A stretch of DNA of 64,000 bases from Symbiodinium natans (lineage: Eukaryota; Sar; Dinophyceae; Suessiales; Symbiodiniaceae), in assembly GCA_905221605.1 (NCBI GenBank), contig CAJNDS010000644.1:1-64000 (forward strand). The letters are read 5' to 3'. Of this stretch, positions 41,171 through 50,296 are shown piece by piece (positions within the stretch are counted from its first letter, which is position 1; every line of letters starts with the position of its first letter). The position numbers and the translations under genes are program-made. Below the pieces are notes generated by a model. That model saw only the letters and a program-made list of their open reading frames with translations, made no database searches and was not told where the DNA came from.

Positions 41171-43828
41171 ATGGACGAGCATGATTCTGTGTGCCCCGTT
41201 GTGCCCGTACCTGATTCCGAGTGCACGCTTGCGCTTCAGGTTCCTTGCATAGCTCCTCCGGAGCCCGTTCTTGTTGTGCCCCCGGTCTCGTCCGTTGGTG
41301 CTTCCCTGTCCTCCGTGCACCCACCTTCGGACCCCCCCCACGCCGAGCCTTCCCCTCTACTGTCCGTTGGTGCTTCCGCTTCTGACGTGCACCCACCTTC
41401 GGACACCCATGCAGCCTCACTTGACCCCCTTCGGCCTGACCAATGCACTCTTGCGTGTGCCAACGGCGCAATGCCTGCTTCTGCACTGCCTCTTCATACG
41501 CCGTTTGAGGCGCCCGTTGCTGCAGATTCTGACGACCATCAGGACACTGCCCCTTTGCTGGCTTCCTCTGTGAGTGGCCACTTGCAGCCTGCTTGCACAC
41601 TGCCTGTTCCAACACCGCATCCGTTGTCTGATGACCTGGCGTCCCTGCCTGCGTCGCACATACCGAGCCCGCCTTCATCTCCAGTGTCAGTGCTTGCAAC
41701 ACCGAAATCCGTGCCCAAGCCGCCTCCTTTGTCATCCGGATCACCGGGCTCCTTTTCCATTGTGTCCGGTTCAATTCACCTGGCACCCCCGCAAGCAGTC
41801 ACGCTATCCCGCAATATGCCGCGTTGGCTTGATGGCGCTCTGAATCCTGCATACCGGCCGCCGGACCTGCGTTCTTCGGCTGCACCCCCTAAACCCCTAA
41901 TCCCTAACCCGCCTAAGCGTGCATTTCGCGCCCCGGCCCCAGCTCGGCCGTTGCCTGCGCCCGTGGTGGCTGCTGGGACGTCCTGTGTCCAACCGGCCCC
42001 ATACATCCGCAATCTCACCGCTCCACTTTCCCATGATGCCCGAGGCTCCGTTGCAACACAGTCCTCAATCATGTGTGCGTTCGAGTCTGCTCGTGACAAG
42101 CTCGTTGCACGCTGGCTGTCCTGTGTCACCATTCTGGCCGGGGTGTCTGCACTGTTTGTCGAAGCCTCCGCGTCCTCCGATCCGGAGTTTTTCATCTGTC
42201 GTGTCGTCATGACACATGCGCCTTCCACTCTGCAGCGTTACCTGGACATGTGGTCCGCCTGGTGCCTGTACTGCGAAATCCGCAGATCTTCTACTTACGA
42301 CCCGCAGCCTGGTGTGTTGCCCGACTGGCTACGTGCTCGCTGCAGCACCCAAGGTCTAGCCACTATGCCTTTCAAGGCCCTCTCCTGGGTTTCCAAAAAG
42401 GCCGGCCTTCCGCTGCTGCGTCGCCAGCTGGAGAGTGCTATTATCCGTGCTTTTTTGTCACCGTCAGCCCCAGTCGAACACCGAGAGAGCCTTCCGTTCT
42501 CCTTGAGCTTTACGGCTTGGTTGGAGGCCCGCGTTCTGTGCCCAGACACTCCGCCTGCAGAGATTTTCATGTTGGGAGTCTTGCTTGCAGCAATCTGGGC
42601 CTCCCTTCGTTGGGGCGACCTCCTTTGGATTCCGCCGGCCCGCTTGCATTTTCAGGCCCCCTCTTGTGCACTGGTGGGCATTTGTATCCGCACCAAGACG
42701 ACTAAGTCGGGAATGCCTTGGGGCATTTACTCCCCCGGTCTGCTCGGTTCCGCTGCTGCTTCCTGGACAACCCGCTGGCTGTCCGTTGTCAAGCAAGTTC
42801 TGGCCGACACCGCTGCCCTGCACCCGCAACGCGTGATCGATTTTCTGCCTGCCATCCTCTCATCGGACCATAGTCACCCAACCATCATAAAGCCGCTGTA
42901 TCGCGACCAGGCAGTGCCGTGGATCCGCAGCCTGCTCTGCCATCACTGGAACCTACACAGCACTGAGCCGTTGCCTTCTGCGTTTAACTTGATTGCCGCT
43001 CATTCCGCCAAGACCACCATACTGTCCTGGGCCCGCCAGCTGGATATGCCGGCCGAGCCCAGGCGCATTCAAGGGCATCACCGGTTATCGGGTTCTGATA
43101 AATCCGTGGCGCTCTACAGCCGCGACGATATCGGCCCGATGCTCTGTTGTCAACGCACGGTGATTTCCTGCATACGTGCCGGGTTTCGTCCATTACAGCC
43201 ACTGGCCCGCGGTTGCGTTCATCCGCTGCCAGACTTTCCAGTTGACCTGCCTTCTTCTTCTGCCTTACCTCGAGTCCGCTGGTCCGCGACAAGGCCTGGC
43301 CCGCCCTCTGCACAGCCTGCCGATGACATGCTCGAACCCTCGAGTCTACACCATGATGCCGGCATATCCGAGGTCTCAGTGGAAGCCGACATACCATGTG
43401 CTCCGCTCTCACATGACCCTGACCCGCCGGTCTTGCCCGACCTTTTGCCGGACTACGAGAGAGCCCCTACTCCTCCGGTCTCTAGTTGCTCTTCAGAGAA
43501 TGATTGTGGGTCGGTCTGCTCCGAGCCGCCCTCTGACCCTGAGGCGCTGGAAGTGGAAAGCGCTGCAGCGCTGCAACCTCCCTCGCCTTCCGCCTCACCC
43601 GCTCTCTTGCTTTACAATTCGCGCAGCAACGTGACGCATGCCGCGTCCCCGTGTGACCCCAATGCCCCACGCGCGCTTTGGTTTCCTGCTCACTTGTGCT
43701 GGCTCCGCCCGGCGTGCGGTGCTCAAACAGACAAGCTCGATCAAGCCAGCGTGGTTGAGTCGCCCCCGCCGGCCTGCACCTTGTGCCTCCGTACGGCATG
43801 CGCCAAACGCTTCGACGCCTTGGATTAG
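41171..43828 (+). CDS. YR element ORF-B: tyrosine recombinase
   Basis: 885 residues from ATG 41171 (GGCCATGG). Residues 1-300 are Pro/Ser-rich with a repeated phrase (SVGAS … VHPPSD, twice). The recombinase core spans about 42070-43200: an N-terminal SAM-like helix bundle (STLQRYLDMWSAWC), box I Arg in SLRWGDLLW (codon 42608), a Lys in the RTKTTKSG hairpin, box II HSAKTTILSWA (His 43001, Lys at 43010 where most families have Arg), GHHR, and the nucleophile Tyr in ALYSRDD (codon 43115). It would join the circular cDNA to the target at ACG through a 3'-phosphotyrosine link. The last 230 residues are disordered with a closing Cys pair. It lies upstream of the RT gene; in DIRS, Ngaro and PAT elements known to me the recombinase follows RT. 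Confidence 0.92.
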   Translation: MDEHDSVCPVVPVPDSECTLALQVPCIAPPEPVLVVPPVSSVGASLSSVHPPSDPPHAEPSPLLSVGASASDVHPPSDTHAASLDPLRPDQCTLACANGAMPASALPLHTPFEAPVAADSDDHQDTAPLLASSVSGHLQPACTLPVPTPHPLSDDLASLPASHIPSPPSSPVSVLATPKSVPKPPPLSSGSPGSFSIVSGSIHLAPPQAVTLSRNMPRWLDGALNPAYRPPDLRSSAAPPKPLIPNPPKRAFRAPAPARPLPAPVVAAGTSCVQPAPYIRNLTAPLSHDARGSVATQSSIMCAFESARDKLVARWLSCVTILAGVSALFVEASASSDPEFFICRVVMTHAPSTLQRYLDMWSAWCLYCEIRRSSTYDPQPGVLPDWLRARCSTQGLATMPFKALSWVSKKAGLPLLRRQLESAIIRAFLSPSAPVEHRESLPFSLSFTAWLEARVLCPDTPPAEIFMLGVLLAAIWASLRWGDLLWIPPARLHFQAPSCALVGICIRTKTTKSGMPWGIYSPGLLGSAAASWTTRWLSVVKQVLADTAALHPQRVIDFLPAILSSDHSHPTIIKPLYRDQAVPWIRSLLCHHWNLHSTEPLPSAFNLIAAHSAKTTILSWARQLDMPAEPRRIQGHHRLSGSDKSVALYSRDDIGPMLCCQRTVISCIRAGFRPLQPLARGCVHPLPDFPVDLPSSSALPRVRWSATRPGPPSAQPADDMLEPSSLHHDAGISEVSVEADIPCAPLSHDPDPPVLPDLLPDYERAPTPPVSSCSSENDCGSVCSEPPSDPEALEVESAAALQPPSPSASPALLLYNSRSNVTHAASPCDPNAPRALWFPAHLCWLRPACGAQTDKLDQASVVESPPPACTLCLRTACAKRFDALD

Positions 43829-44014
43829 TCTTCCTGACGCCGCAAAAATGCCACTACCGCTGCGCTCTGCCTGCTTGCACTGTTCTGGGTTGCTCCTGTT
43901 GGGTTTAGTTTCATAGGCACCCTCCCCCCTTTCGGTCCCCTAGCCCTAACCCCCCCCGCTCCCGCGCCAGGTGCTGCTCAAGTTCGCCCAGCTCTCCGCT
44001 AGCCTCCTTGCGCC

Positions 44015-44602
44015 ATGGAGTCCCTGCCGCCCACAGTGGACCCTGACAAGTCCGTCTTCTCCGTCCGCACGGAACGCCGCCGTGTGCAGCTGCCTGTGCC
44101 TGCGGAGGATGTGCCCGCTCATTCTCATGCTGCGCCGGCCTCCAATCACCACACTTCCCCGCCGCTTGACCATGCGTACCAGCCTGTGCCTCCGTTTGCA
44201 CCCTTTCCCGACCCTTCGTGGTCCGATGCCCAGCTGTCGACTTGGCTCGCACGCTTGGACCACCGAGTGATTGTCCGCCTGCGTATCTTGCTCCAAAACC
44301 GTGACGCCGGCCATGCCGAGGTTATTCTTGGCTACTGCCAGCAACTCTGCCCCAACCTCTGCGGGAATTTCTGTGGTCGCCCCATGCTGAATCGCCCTCG
44401 CCCTCACCGAGACCATTTCTGTGGCGCTTGCCATGCCGCCCGATGGGCTGCCGAAGCTTTCAATCCGCATTGGGACATGCCTGGCGTCATCCGCCACCAC
44501 CCTCGACGCCGTCAAGGTGGACGCTACCATGGTGCACCGCTGCTGCCAACGCCGGCGCCCGGCCCGGATGCTTCTGAGCCGTCCCCTGAGCCACCGGCCT
44601 GA
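44015..44602 (+). CDS. YR element ORF-C: small Cys/His-rich protein
   Basis: 195 residues from ATG 44015 (GCCATGG). The N-terminal half is Pro/His-rich. Residues about 90-150 carry a Cys/His cluster (CQQLCPNLCGNFCG and HRDHFCGACH), likely binding zinc. The C-terminus is Arg/Pro-rich. No family is recognised. An acceptor-like CGCGCCAG stands about 45 bp before the start, after a C-rich tract. It may be an accessory nucleic-acid-binding protein. The 350 bp downstream (44603-44950) contain no ORF but several T-rich tracts ending in AG. Confidence 0.65.
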   Translation: MESLPPTVDPDKSVFSVRTERRRVQLPVPAEDVPAHSHAAPASNHHTSPPLDHAYQPVPPFAPFPDPSWSDAQLSTWLARLDHRVIVRLRILLQNRDAGHAEVILGYCQQLCPNLCGNFCGRPMLNRPRPHRDHFCGACHAARWAAEAFNPHWDMPGVIRHHPRRRQGGRYHGAPLLPTPAPGPDASEPSPEPPA

Positions 44603-44950
44603 TCCGAACAGAACGGTTAGTGTATGCCCGTGTTTGTGGACTGTGAAGTGTTATTGTTGTGTCTTTTCTTACTTACTGCGGGTTTGTTGTTTAGTCTGTT
44701 TAATTTTGGATCTGTTTCAGTTACAGTCCGCTGCCTCGCTTGGCTCGGGCTACGCCCTTTTCGCACCCACCGTGTCTGCGGCAAAACGCGACCGCTGGGC
44801 ATGCACTTGCTGCTGGCTTGTCCTCAGCTTGGGCGTTGGATAATGCATGTGCTTCTTTGCTCCTGCTTTCTTGCCCGTAGCCGTTCTAGTCTCCATGCAT
44901 GCGATTAGTCTCCTTAAAGGGGTTATTGTAGTCCCTCCTTGCCAGGTGCC

Positions 44951-46228
44951 ATGGCCCATCGCCCACGCTTGGACGACCCGGCCGTGTTGGAGGCTCTCTT
45001 GACGCAGTACTCGGCGCCCGACGATCTGGCTGCAAAGCTCAAGTCCGCCGGGTACAACACCCTGTCTGCGCTCGTCTTCGCGGCCCCCGACGTCGCCGAC
45101 GAGCCCCAGCTGCTACGCAGCCTTCTGTCTCTTCCCGCACCTACGGAGCTAACCACTCCAGCTTGCTCGGCCGTTCGCCGCCTCCTCATGGAGGCGAGAT
45201 TGCTTCTGCCTGGTGTGCCGCCCAGCCTGCCTGCCGCCACCTCCGCGGCTCCTTCTGCCCCTATGCCGTCGCAGCCGGCCGTGCCTAAACTGTCCACGGC
45301 AGAACTTTCTCAGCTCCGCACGGACTTCATGGCGGCCTACCCCGGAGAGCTCCTTAACTCTGCTACCACGCCGTGCTTGGAAATGTGTGCCGCCATAAAG
45401 CATTTACATGACTCCGCCTGTTCTCCCTGGCTGCCGTGGCGTCAACGTGCATCGGAAGCCGACCGCGCCGCCTGGTCAGAATCCCGCCGGCCGCGCTCGG
45501 ATGGCCAACTTCTTCGCGCCTTACTGTCAGACGAGTTTGAAGCGCCCGCTCCTACCTCCGCCGCCGGTCTCAACGGCCCGCTGGAGTCTGTGCTTCGCCG
45601 CAACCTCTCCCTCTTCGCTACTGCCTTGGCGATGACAAAGATCACTCACTTGATCACCATCAAGCGCTTCACGGAGAAGTTCATATCTACTGCCCTGGCG
45701 GTTCCGCCTGACCCGTCGCTCCGACCGCCGACATTGAATGAGATATTGGCCGCAGACCGCGCCGTGTGGATATCCGTGCATGAATTGGTTCGAGACCATA
45801 GTTGGTCGCTAGAGGACGCGCTCAACGAGATCTCCACTTGCCGCCAGGACATCTCTGCCCTCCTGCAGCCGCGTCCGCGTACATCCAAAGCACACGCGGA
45901 CCCTAACGCCCCTAACCCCCGTGCCCCTAACAACCGCCGCCCGGACCGTTCCCGCTCTGCCCGCAACGACGAGGCTCGCAAGCATGCGCCAAAATCCAAA
46001 GGTCGGGGCCGCGGGAAAGACAGGTCCGATGCCTCCTCTTCTGTGCCCGGCTTCGATGCCGCTTGGTTCCAAAAGATTGGCAAACGTGAGTTGTGCAAGC
46101 GATACGCTCTGGGCAAGTGTTCGAACCCTAACTGCCGCTATGCTCACCTCTGCCCGCTTCCCTTGCCGTCCGGCAAGCCCTGTGGGCAGAAGCACACCGT
46201 TGCTGAGCATAAAAACACCGCGTATTGA
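44951..46228 (+). CDS. YR element ORF-D: gag-like protein with a CCCH zinc finger
   Basis: 425 residues from ATG 44951 (GTGCCATGG, immediately after TTGCCAG). The N-terminal 90 residues are a compact helical domain (DDPAVLEALLTQYSAPDDLA). The middle has helices as expected for a capsid (LTKIH-like: MTKITHLITIKRFTEKFIS; LNEILAADRAVW). An Arg/Pro/Asn-rich basic linker follows. The C-terminus has a C-x7-C-x4-C-x3-H finger (CKRYALGKCSNPNCRYAH) followed by a second Cys/His group (CGQKHTVAEH). Helical core, basic linker and C-terminal finger fit a gag nucleocapsid. That is inference; the finger itself is clear. The next ORF begins in another frame after about 70-180 bp. Confidence 0.8.
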   Translation: MAHRPRLDDPAVLEALLTQYSAPDDLAAKLKSAGYNTLSALVFAAPDVADEPQLLRSLLSLPAPTELTTPACSAVRRLLMEARLLLPGVPPSLPAATSAAPSAPMPSQPAVPKLSTAELSQLRTDFMAAYPGELLNSATTPCLEMCAAIKHLHDSACSPWLPWRQRASEADRAAWSESRRPRSDGQLLRALLSDEFEAPAPTSAAGLNGPLESVLRRNLSLFATALAMTKITHLITIKRFTEKFISTALAVPPDPSLRPPTLNEILAADRAVWISVHELVRDHSWSLEDALNEISTCRQDISALLQPRPRTSKAHADPNAPNPRAPNNRRPDRSRSARNDEARKHAPKSKGRGRGKDRSDASSSVPGFDAAWFQKIGKRELCKRYALGKCSNPNCRYAHLCPLPLPSGKPCGQKHTVAEHKNTAY

Positions 46229-46295
46229 CTATCCTCCGGTTCGGGCAACCCTTTGCTCGTGTCCTCTGACTCCGATACCGAGTCTGGCAGCATAG

Positions 46296-49200
46296 CAGCC
46301 CCTGCTGCCCCCCCCTCTGACTTCACTGCCTCGTCCGTGTCAAGCTGCTTTCCCGCCCGCGGCCCCCGCGTCCGGCCAGGAGCAATCTGGCCTGGCCACG
46401 CACCCTCAATTCGTGACTGCTAATCACGGCCCCACTTGCGCAAAGGCCCCGGCACGCCCCGCACCGCCGGGCGTTTGTGAGCAACCGGTGTCACCGAATG
46501 GGTTCCCTGCCCAGCACAACACCTTCTCTCTGCCATCACATGTGCCGGCACGTTCGGTCGCCCCGAGCGTCTGTGAGCAACCGGCTTCTGCCCCAAGCCT
46601 TGCACCCGCTCTGCCTGCCCACTCACCTTTGCCGGCACGCCCGGTCATCCCGAGCGTCTGTGAGCAACCGGCTTCCGGCCTTTTCAGCCCTTCGCCCTCT
46701 GCAAGCTTGCCCCATGACTGCTCCTCGGGTCACCACGGCCCTATTCCAGCCGTTCGCATGTTTTTGGACCTATTTTCAGGTTCCTCGGCCCCTGTTTGCA
46801 ATGCCATCCGCACATTGCTTCTTGCACGTTTTGAGCCGGTGGATCTTCTCGCGGGGTCCGCTTTAGATGTTTCTGACGATGCCACGTATTCCACACTCTG
46901 TCGGCTTTGTGCTTCCGGGCTTGTGGGTGCCTGTTGTGCCGCACCTCCATGCTCAGCTTATTCACGCGCACGCCTCATGAAGTCCGGCCCTCCTCCGGTG
47001 CGCACACCATCATTCCCATTGGGCCTGCCTAACTTGTCTGCGCAGCAGCAACGCGAGCTTCACATGTCCGCACTCTTGCACCAACGCACACGTCATTTGC
47101 TGTCCCTTGTGGCCGCGCGCGGGGGCTTGATATTTCTGGAAAATCCGGCCTCTAGCCTGCTCTGGCTCGACCCCGAGGTCATGGCCTGGGTTCGTGCATT
47201 TGCTCCCTTTGGTGCTTCCGTTGCCTGCTGTGCACATGGTCTGGACTATAAGAAAGCCTGGCTTTTTTGGTGTAACCGGCCTTCGGTTGCAGCTCTTGCG
47301 GTTGCATGCCCGCACTTGCCCGGCTACCACCGTCCTCTGTCTGCACAACGGTCCGCGGATGGCATGTTCTTGACTCGAGCGACGGCGTGCTACCCGCCCT
47401 CCCTGGCTAGTGCCATTGCATCCCTCTGCGTCCCGTTTGTGTCCATAGAAGACCGTGAATACACGATCTCCACATGGGTCGCCCTTCTGCCGCCGCGCCT
47501 GCCCTGGCCGCCATATCCGTTTCCGGTGGAGGATGGGGCTGGCATGGGCAGCGCCGCATGCCACACTCATCCCCAGAGTGAAGACCACTTTAAGGCCTTA
47601 CGGCACGCTTGGTCTGCCCGCCTTTTAAGTTCCGGTTTGGTTCCTAAAATAGTAACCGCACTCTCTTCCGGGTCTAAGTCCGCCCCCATTTCTGAAGCTG
47701 AGCTAGCCCCGTTCTTCCATGATCTGCGTGAATTTTTGCAAGTCCGCCAAGCTGACACCTGGACCGCCTTGCTTTCCATAGACGAAGGCCAGCCCTTTCG
47801 GTTGTCTCTGTGGCATACCCTTTGTCTTATATTTAAGGATGCTGACGCTGGTTTGTTCCCTCACTTACACGCTGGCGTGCCGCTTGGTTCCTCTGACGCC
47901 ATTCCCCCATGCCCGCTCTTGCAAGCCTCACATGCCTCCCCCCCAGCTGACGCCGAGTTGTGCCACTGCGAATCCGCCTGGAAGTCAGCGCTTGACAATG
48001 CTGAAATTGTCGACAAACTGCTACAGGAAGAGCTGGACGCTGGCTGGATTTGCGAGGTTACGGGGGGGGATGACGAGCTGAAGCGGCAAAACAAGCACTC
48101 CGCCGTCGGCAAACTGGGGGTAGTTCTCTCTGAGGGCCGCCCGCCACGACTTGTCGTTGATAGCTCCATATCAGGAGTTACTAACGCCACGCACTTGCCC
48201 AATCGGTCCGCAAACCCCACATTGTTAGATGTCCGCCGCTGCCTTCCGATCTCTGATGCCCGTGAGCGCCTCGTGGCTCTGGTCCTGGATGTTAGCAAGG
48301 CACACCGCCGCATCAAGATTTTGCCCGCAGATCAAGGCCTTCTCTGCTTCCGCCATCGTGGCCGCCTATACCAGTGCAAAACTTTGAACTTCGGCGCACG
48401 CGCCTCCGGTTTTTACTGGGCCCGCGTCGCAGGTTTGCTGGTCCGCCTTGTTCACCGGTTTTGGTGGGTCAGTCATTCTGCCATGATTTACGTGGACGAT
48501 CTGCTTTCCATTCTCGAAAAATCCTCTGCCCCGCTGCTTGCTGCGCTGCTGGTCGTTTTGCTCCAAGTTCTAAATGTGCCGATGAGTTGGCACAAAGCCA
48601 AACTGTCTGCCTCCGTTGTCTGGATAGGCTGGCAGATGGATTTTCGCACTTTCACAGTCAGGTTGGAGCCTGCCAAACTTCAGCGGTTGTTGTCTCTGCT
48701 CCGCCAATGCTACCGCTCTGCGAAGCTGCCCGCCACTACCTTGGAAAAGCTTACCGGCAAGCTGCTTTGGCTTTCTAACCTTTTCCGGGCGTTTCGACCG
48801 TCTTTGGCTCCCCTGTACCAGGACCAATACTGCCCTCCACTTGTACATGTGCCCCTTTCTACGCAGGCTTGGCAGCGCCTGCAAGCTGCTCTTTCCAATG
48901 ACCTCCGGGTCATTGCGCCGTCGGGTCTTGCCTCTGCCCCCCTGGGCAGCCGCTTATTTCGGGTGGCTCAAACCGCCGTGCAATCCAAAGAGGAGTTGCC
49001 ACAGTTTCCTCCCTCCGCACGCCGGTTATGGGTCCAAATCTCCGATCTTGCGCACCCCGATCGTGTCATTTCTGACGCTTCACGTGCAGTTATGGATATG
49101 TGGCTCCAGCTCTGCCGTTCCGGTACGGACTTCAGATCTCTCATGCTGTCTCCGCACTTTAATTGTGAGGCATTTGCTGACGCGTGTGCGAGCGATTCCT

Positions 49201-49727
49201 CTGCAGGGTTGGGAGGGTTTGTCCGCCTGCCATCAGGCCAAACTCTCTTCTTCCAGGCTAAGTTCTCACAGGCGGAACTTCACGCCCTATTTTCGTGGTT
49301 CCCTCCTGATCACTCACCTCAACACTACATTGCAGCCTGGGAACTTCTTGCTCAGTGCGCCTTGCTGCATCTTTTGGCCTGCTTGTTGCCTGCTGGACAT
49401 CCGCCTCTGCATGTCACATTTCGCTGTGACAATTCCGCTACGGATGCCGCATCCTGGAAGGGTCTCTCCCTTGCGACAGGCATGTGCGCTCTACTGCGTT
49501 CATTCTTCCTTCTGCAGGAGCGGCAGTACATATCCGTCCACATAGACCATGTCCCGGGGTTTCGAAATGACCTCGCTGATGGTTTGAGTCGCGGCTATGA
49601 TCCTCAGCTTTTGGGTTTCCCTCCTTCGGCACGCTGCCAAATTCCCTGGTCTGCCCTGCCTTCATCCTTTGCCTGCCACACATACCCTTTGGAGCTAGAT
49701 CTTTCCAGCTGGTTGGCGTCTGCTTGA
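46296..49727 (+). CDS. YR element ORF-E: cytosine-C5 methyltransferase-like domain fused to reverse transcriptase and RNase H
   Basis: The frame is open from 46296, but the first ATG is 46758, exactly at methyltransferase motif I. The stretch before it has three repeats of CEQPAS/CEQPVS with PAR-P flanks (46450-46676) and looks translated, so the start is unsettled. Methyltransferase: motif I MFLDLFSG (46758), motif IV AAPPCSAYS with the catalytic Cys codon at 46950, and motif VI FLENP with Glu at 47139. The TRD and motifs IX-X are not clear. Reverse transcriptase: LVVDSS, motif A LVLDVSKAH (about 48280), YQCKTLNFG, YVDD at 48488-48499, and WIGW. RNase H: DACASD, AWELLAQ, RCDNSATD and NDLADGLSRG keep the four acidic residues. 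It makes the cDNA, and the methyltransferase may modify cytosines in DNA; activity is untested. It ends 54 bp before B1. Confidence 0.9.
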   Translation, partial: QPLLPPPLTSLPRPCQAAFPPAAPASGQEQSGLATHPQFVTANHGPTCAKAPARPAPPGVCEQPVSPNGFPAQHNTFSLPSHVPARSVAPSVCEQPASAPSLAPALPAHSPLPARPVIPSVCEQPASGLFSPSPSASLPHDCSSGHHGPIPAVRMFLDLFSGSSAPVCNAIRTLLLARFEPVDLLAGSALDVSDDATYSTLCRLCASGLVGACCAAPPCSAYSRARLMKSGPPPVRTPSFPLGLPNLSAQQQRELHMSALLHQRTRHLLSLVAARGGLIFLENPASSLLWLDPEVMAWVRAFAPFGASVACCAHGLDYKKAWLFWCNRPSVAALAVACPHLPGYHRPLSAQRSADGMFLTRATACYPPSLASAIASLCVPFVSIEDREYTISTWVALLPPRLPWPPYPFPVEDGAGMGSAACHTHPQSEDHFKALRHAWSARLLSSGLVPKIVTALSSGSKSAPISEAELAPFFHDLREFLQVRQADTWTALLSIDEGQPFRLSLWHTLCLIFKDADAGLFPHLHAGVPLGSSDAIPPCPLLQASHASPPADAELCHCESAWKSALDNAEIVDKLLQEELDAGWICEVTGGDDELKRQNKHSAVGKLGVVLSEGRPPRLVVDSSISGVTNATHLPNRSANPTLLDVRRCLPISDARERLVALVLDVSKAHRRIKILPADQGLLCFRHRGRLYQCKTLNFGARASGFYWARVAGLLVRLVHRFWWVSHSAMIYVDDLLSILEKSSAPLLAALLVVLLQVLNVPMSWHKAKLSASVVWIGWQMDFRTFTVRLEPAKLQRLLSLLRQCYRSAKLPATTLEKLTGKLLWLSNLFRAFRPSLAPLYQDQYCPPLVHVPLSTQAWQRLQAALSNDLRVIAPSGLASAPLGSRLFRVAQTAVQSKEELPQFPPSARRLWVQISDLAHPDRVISDASRAVMDMWLQLCRSGTDFRSLMLSPHFNCEAFADACASDSSAGLGGFVRLPSGQTLFFQAKFSQAELHALFSWFPPDHSPQHYIAAWELLAQCALLHLLACLLPAGHPPLHVTFRCDNSATDAASWKGLSLATGMCALLRSFFLLQERQYISVHIDHVPGFRNDLADGLSRGYDPQLLGFPPSARCQIPWSALPSSFACHTYPLELDLSSWLASA

Positions 49728-49780
49728 AGAATGCTGGCCCTAGTCCCCCTGTCGGGTCAAGCGTGCCGCCTGAAATATTT

Positions 49781-49959
49781 GGTGCTCTCGACCAGCATTC
49801 TTTCCGCTTTTCTGCCCGGGTGCTTCTGCCCGCAGGCTGACCAACCGAAGCACCGCCAGGGATTCTTCCGCCAGCTTGGAAAAGATGGGAGCGCGTGCGG
49901 TCCTTCCTTTTCGAGTCACACACTGGACATTCGTAACGGACTAGTGCGGGTAGTGAACG
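49781..49959 (+). repeat. B1, internal copy of the right terminal repeat
   Basis: 179 bp starting GGTGCTCTCGACCAGCATTC and ending GGGTAGTGAACG. It matches 50297-50476 and shares its last three bases with A2. Confidence 0.97.
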
Positions 49960-50104
49960 TGGATGTACTTGTACAAGTGTGTTTGCTGCCCGCACGCAAC
50001 GGCATAGCATGTCCCGCCTGTAGACTCCCTTCCCGCCTGCTGCGCAGCTGCTGGCTCGACAGGCGGATATGCTACGCTAGTCCGTTCGGATTCAGTTTGA
50101 ACTT
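49957..50104 (+). repeat. A2, internal copy of the left terminal repeat
   Basis: 148 bp identical to A1, directly abutting B1. The B1/A2 joint is what a circularised element would have at its own junction. Confidence 0.97.
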
Positions 50105-50296
50105 CCGCCGCCTCCCCTCCAACCTGCCTCTGTCTTCCTTGCCGCACGAAGTTTCTTCGCTGCCTCCCTCCGGTCCGATTGGTCCAAAGTGTCCATTCGT
50201 GCCGGTGTCGGAAGGAACCTCTCTACGCTGTAGCTCCGTAGACTTCTGGGGTACTGTACATTCCATCTGAGGTCTAGTTGTTTTTCACATCATGCT

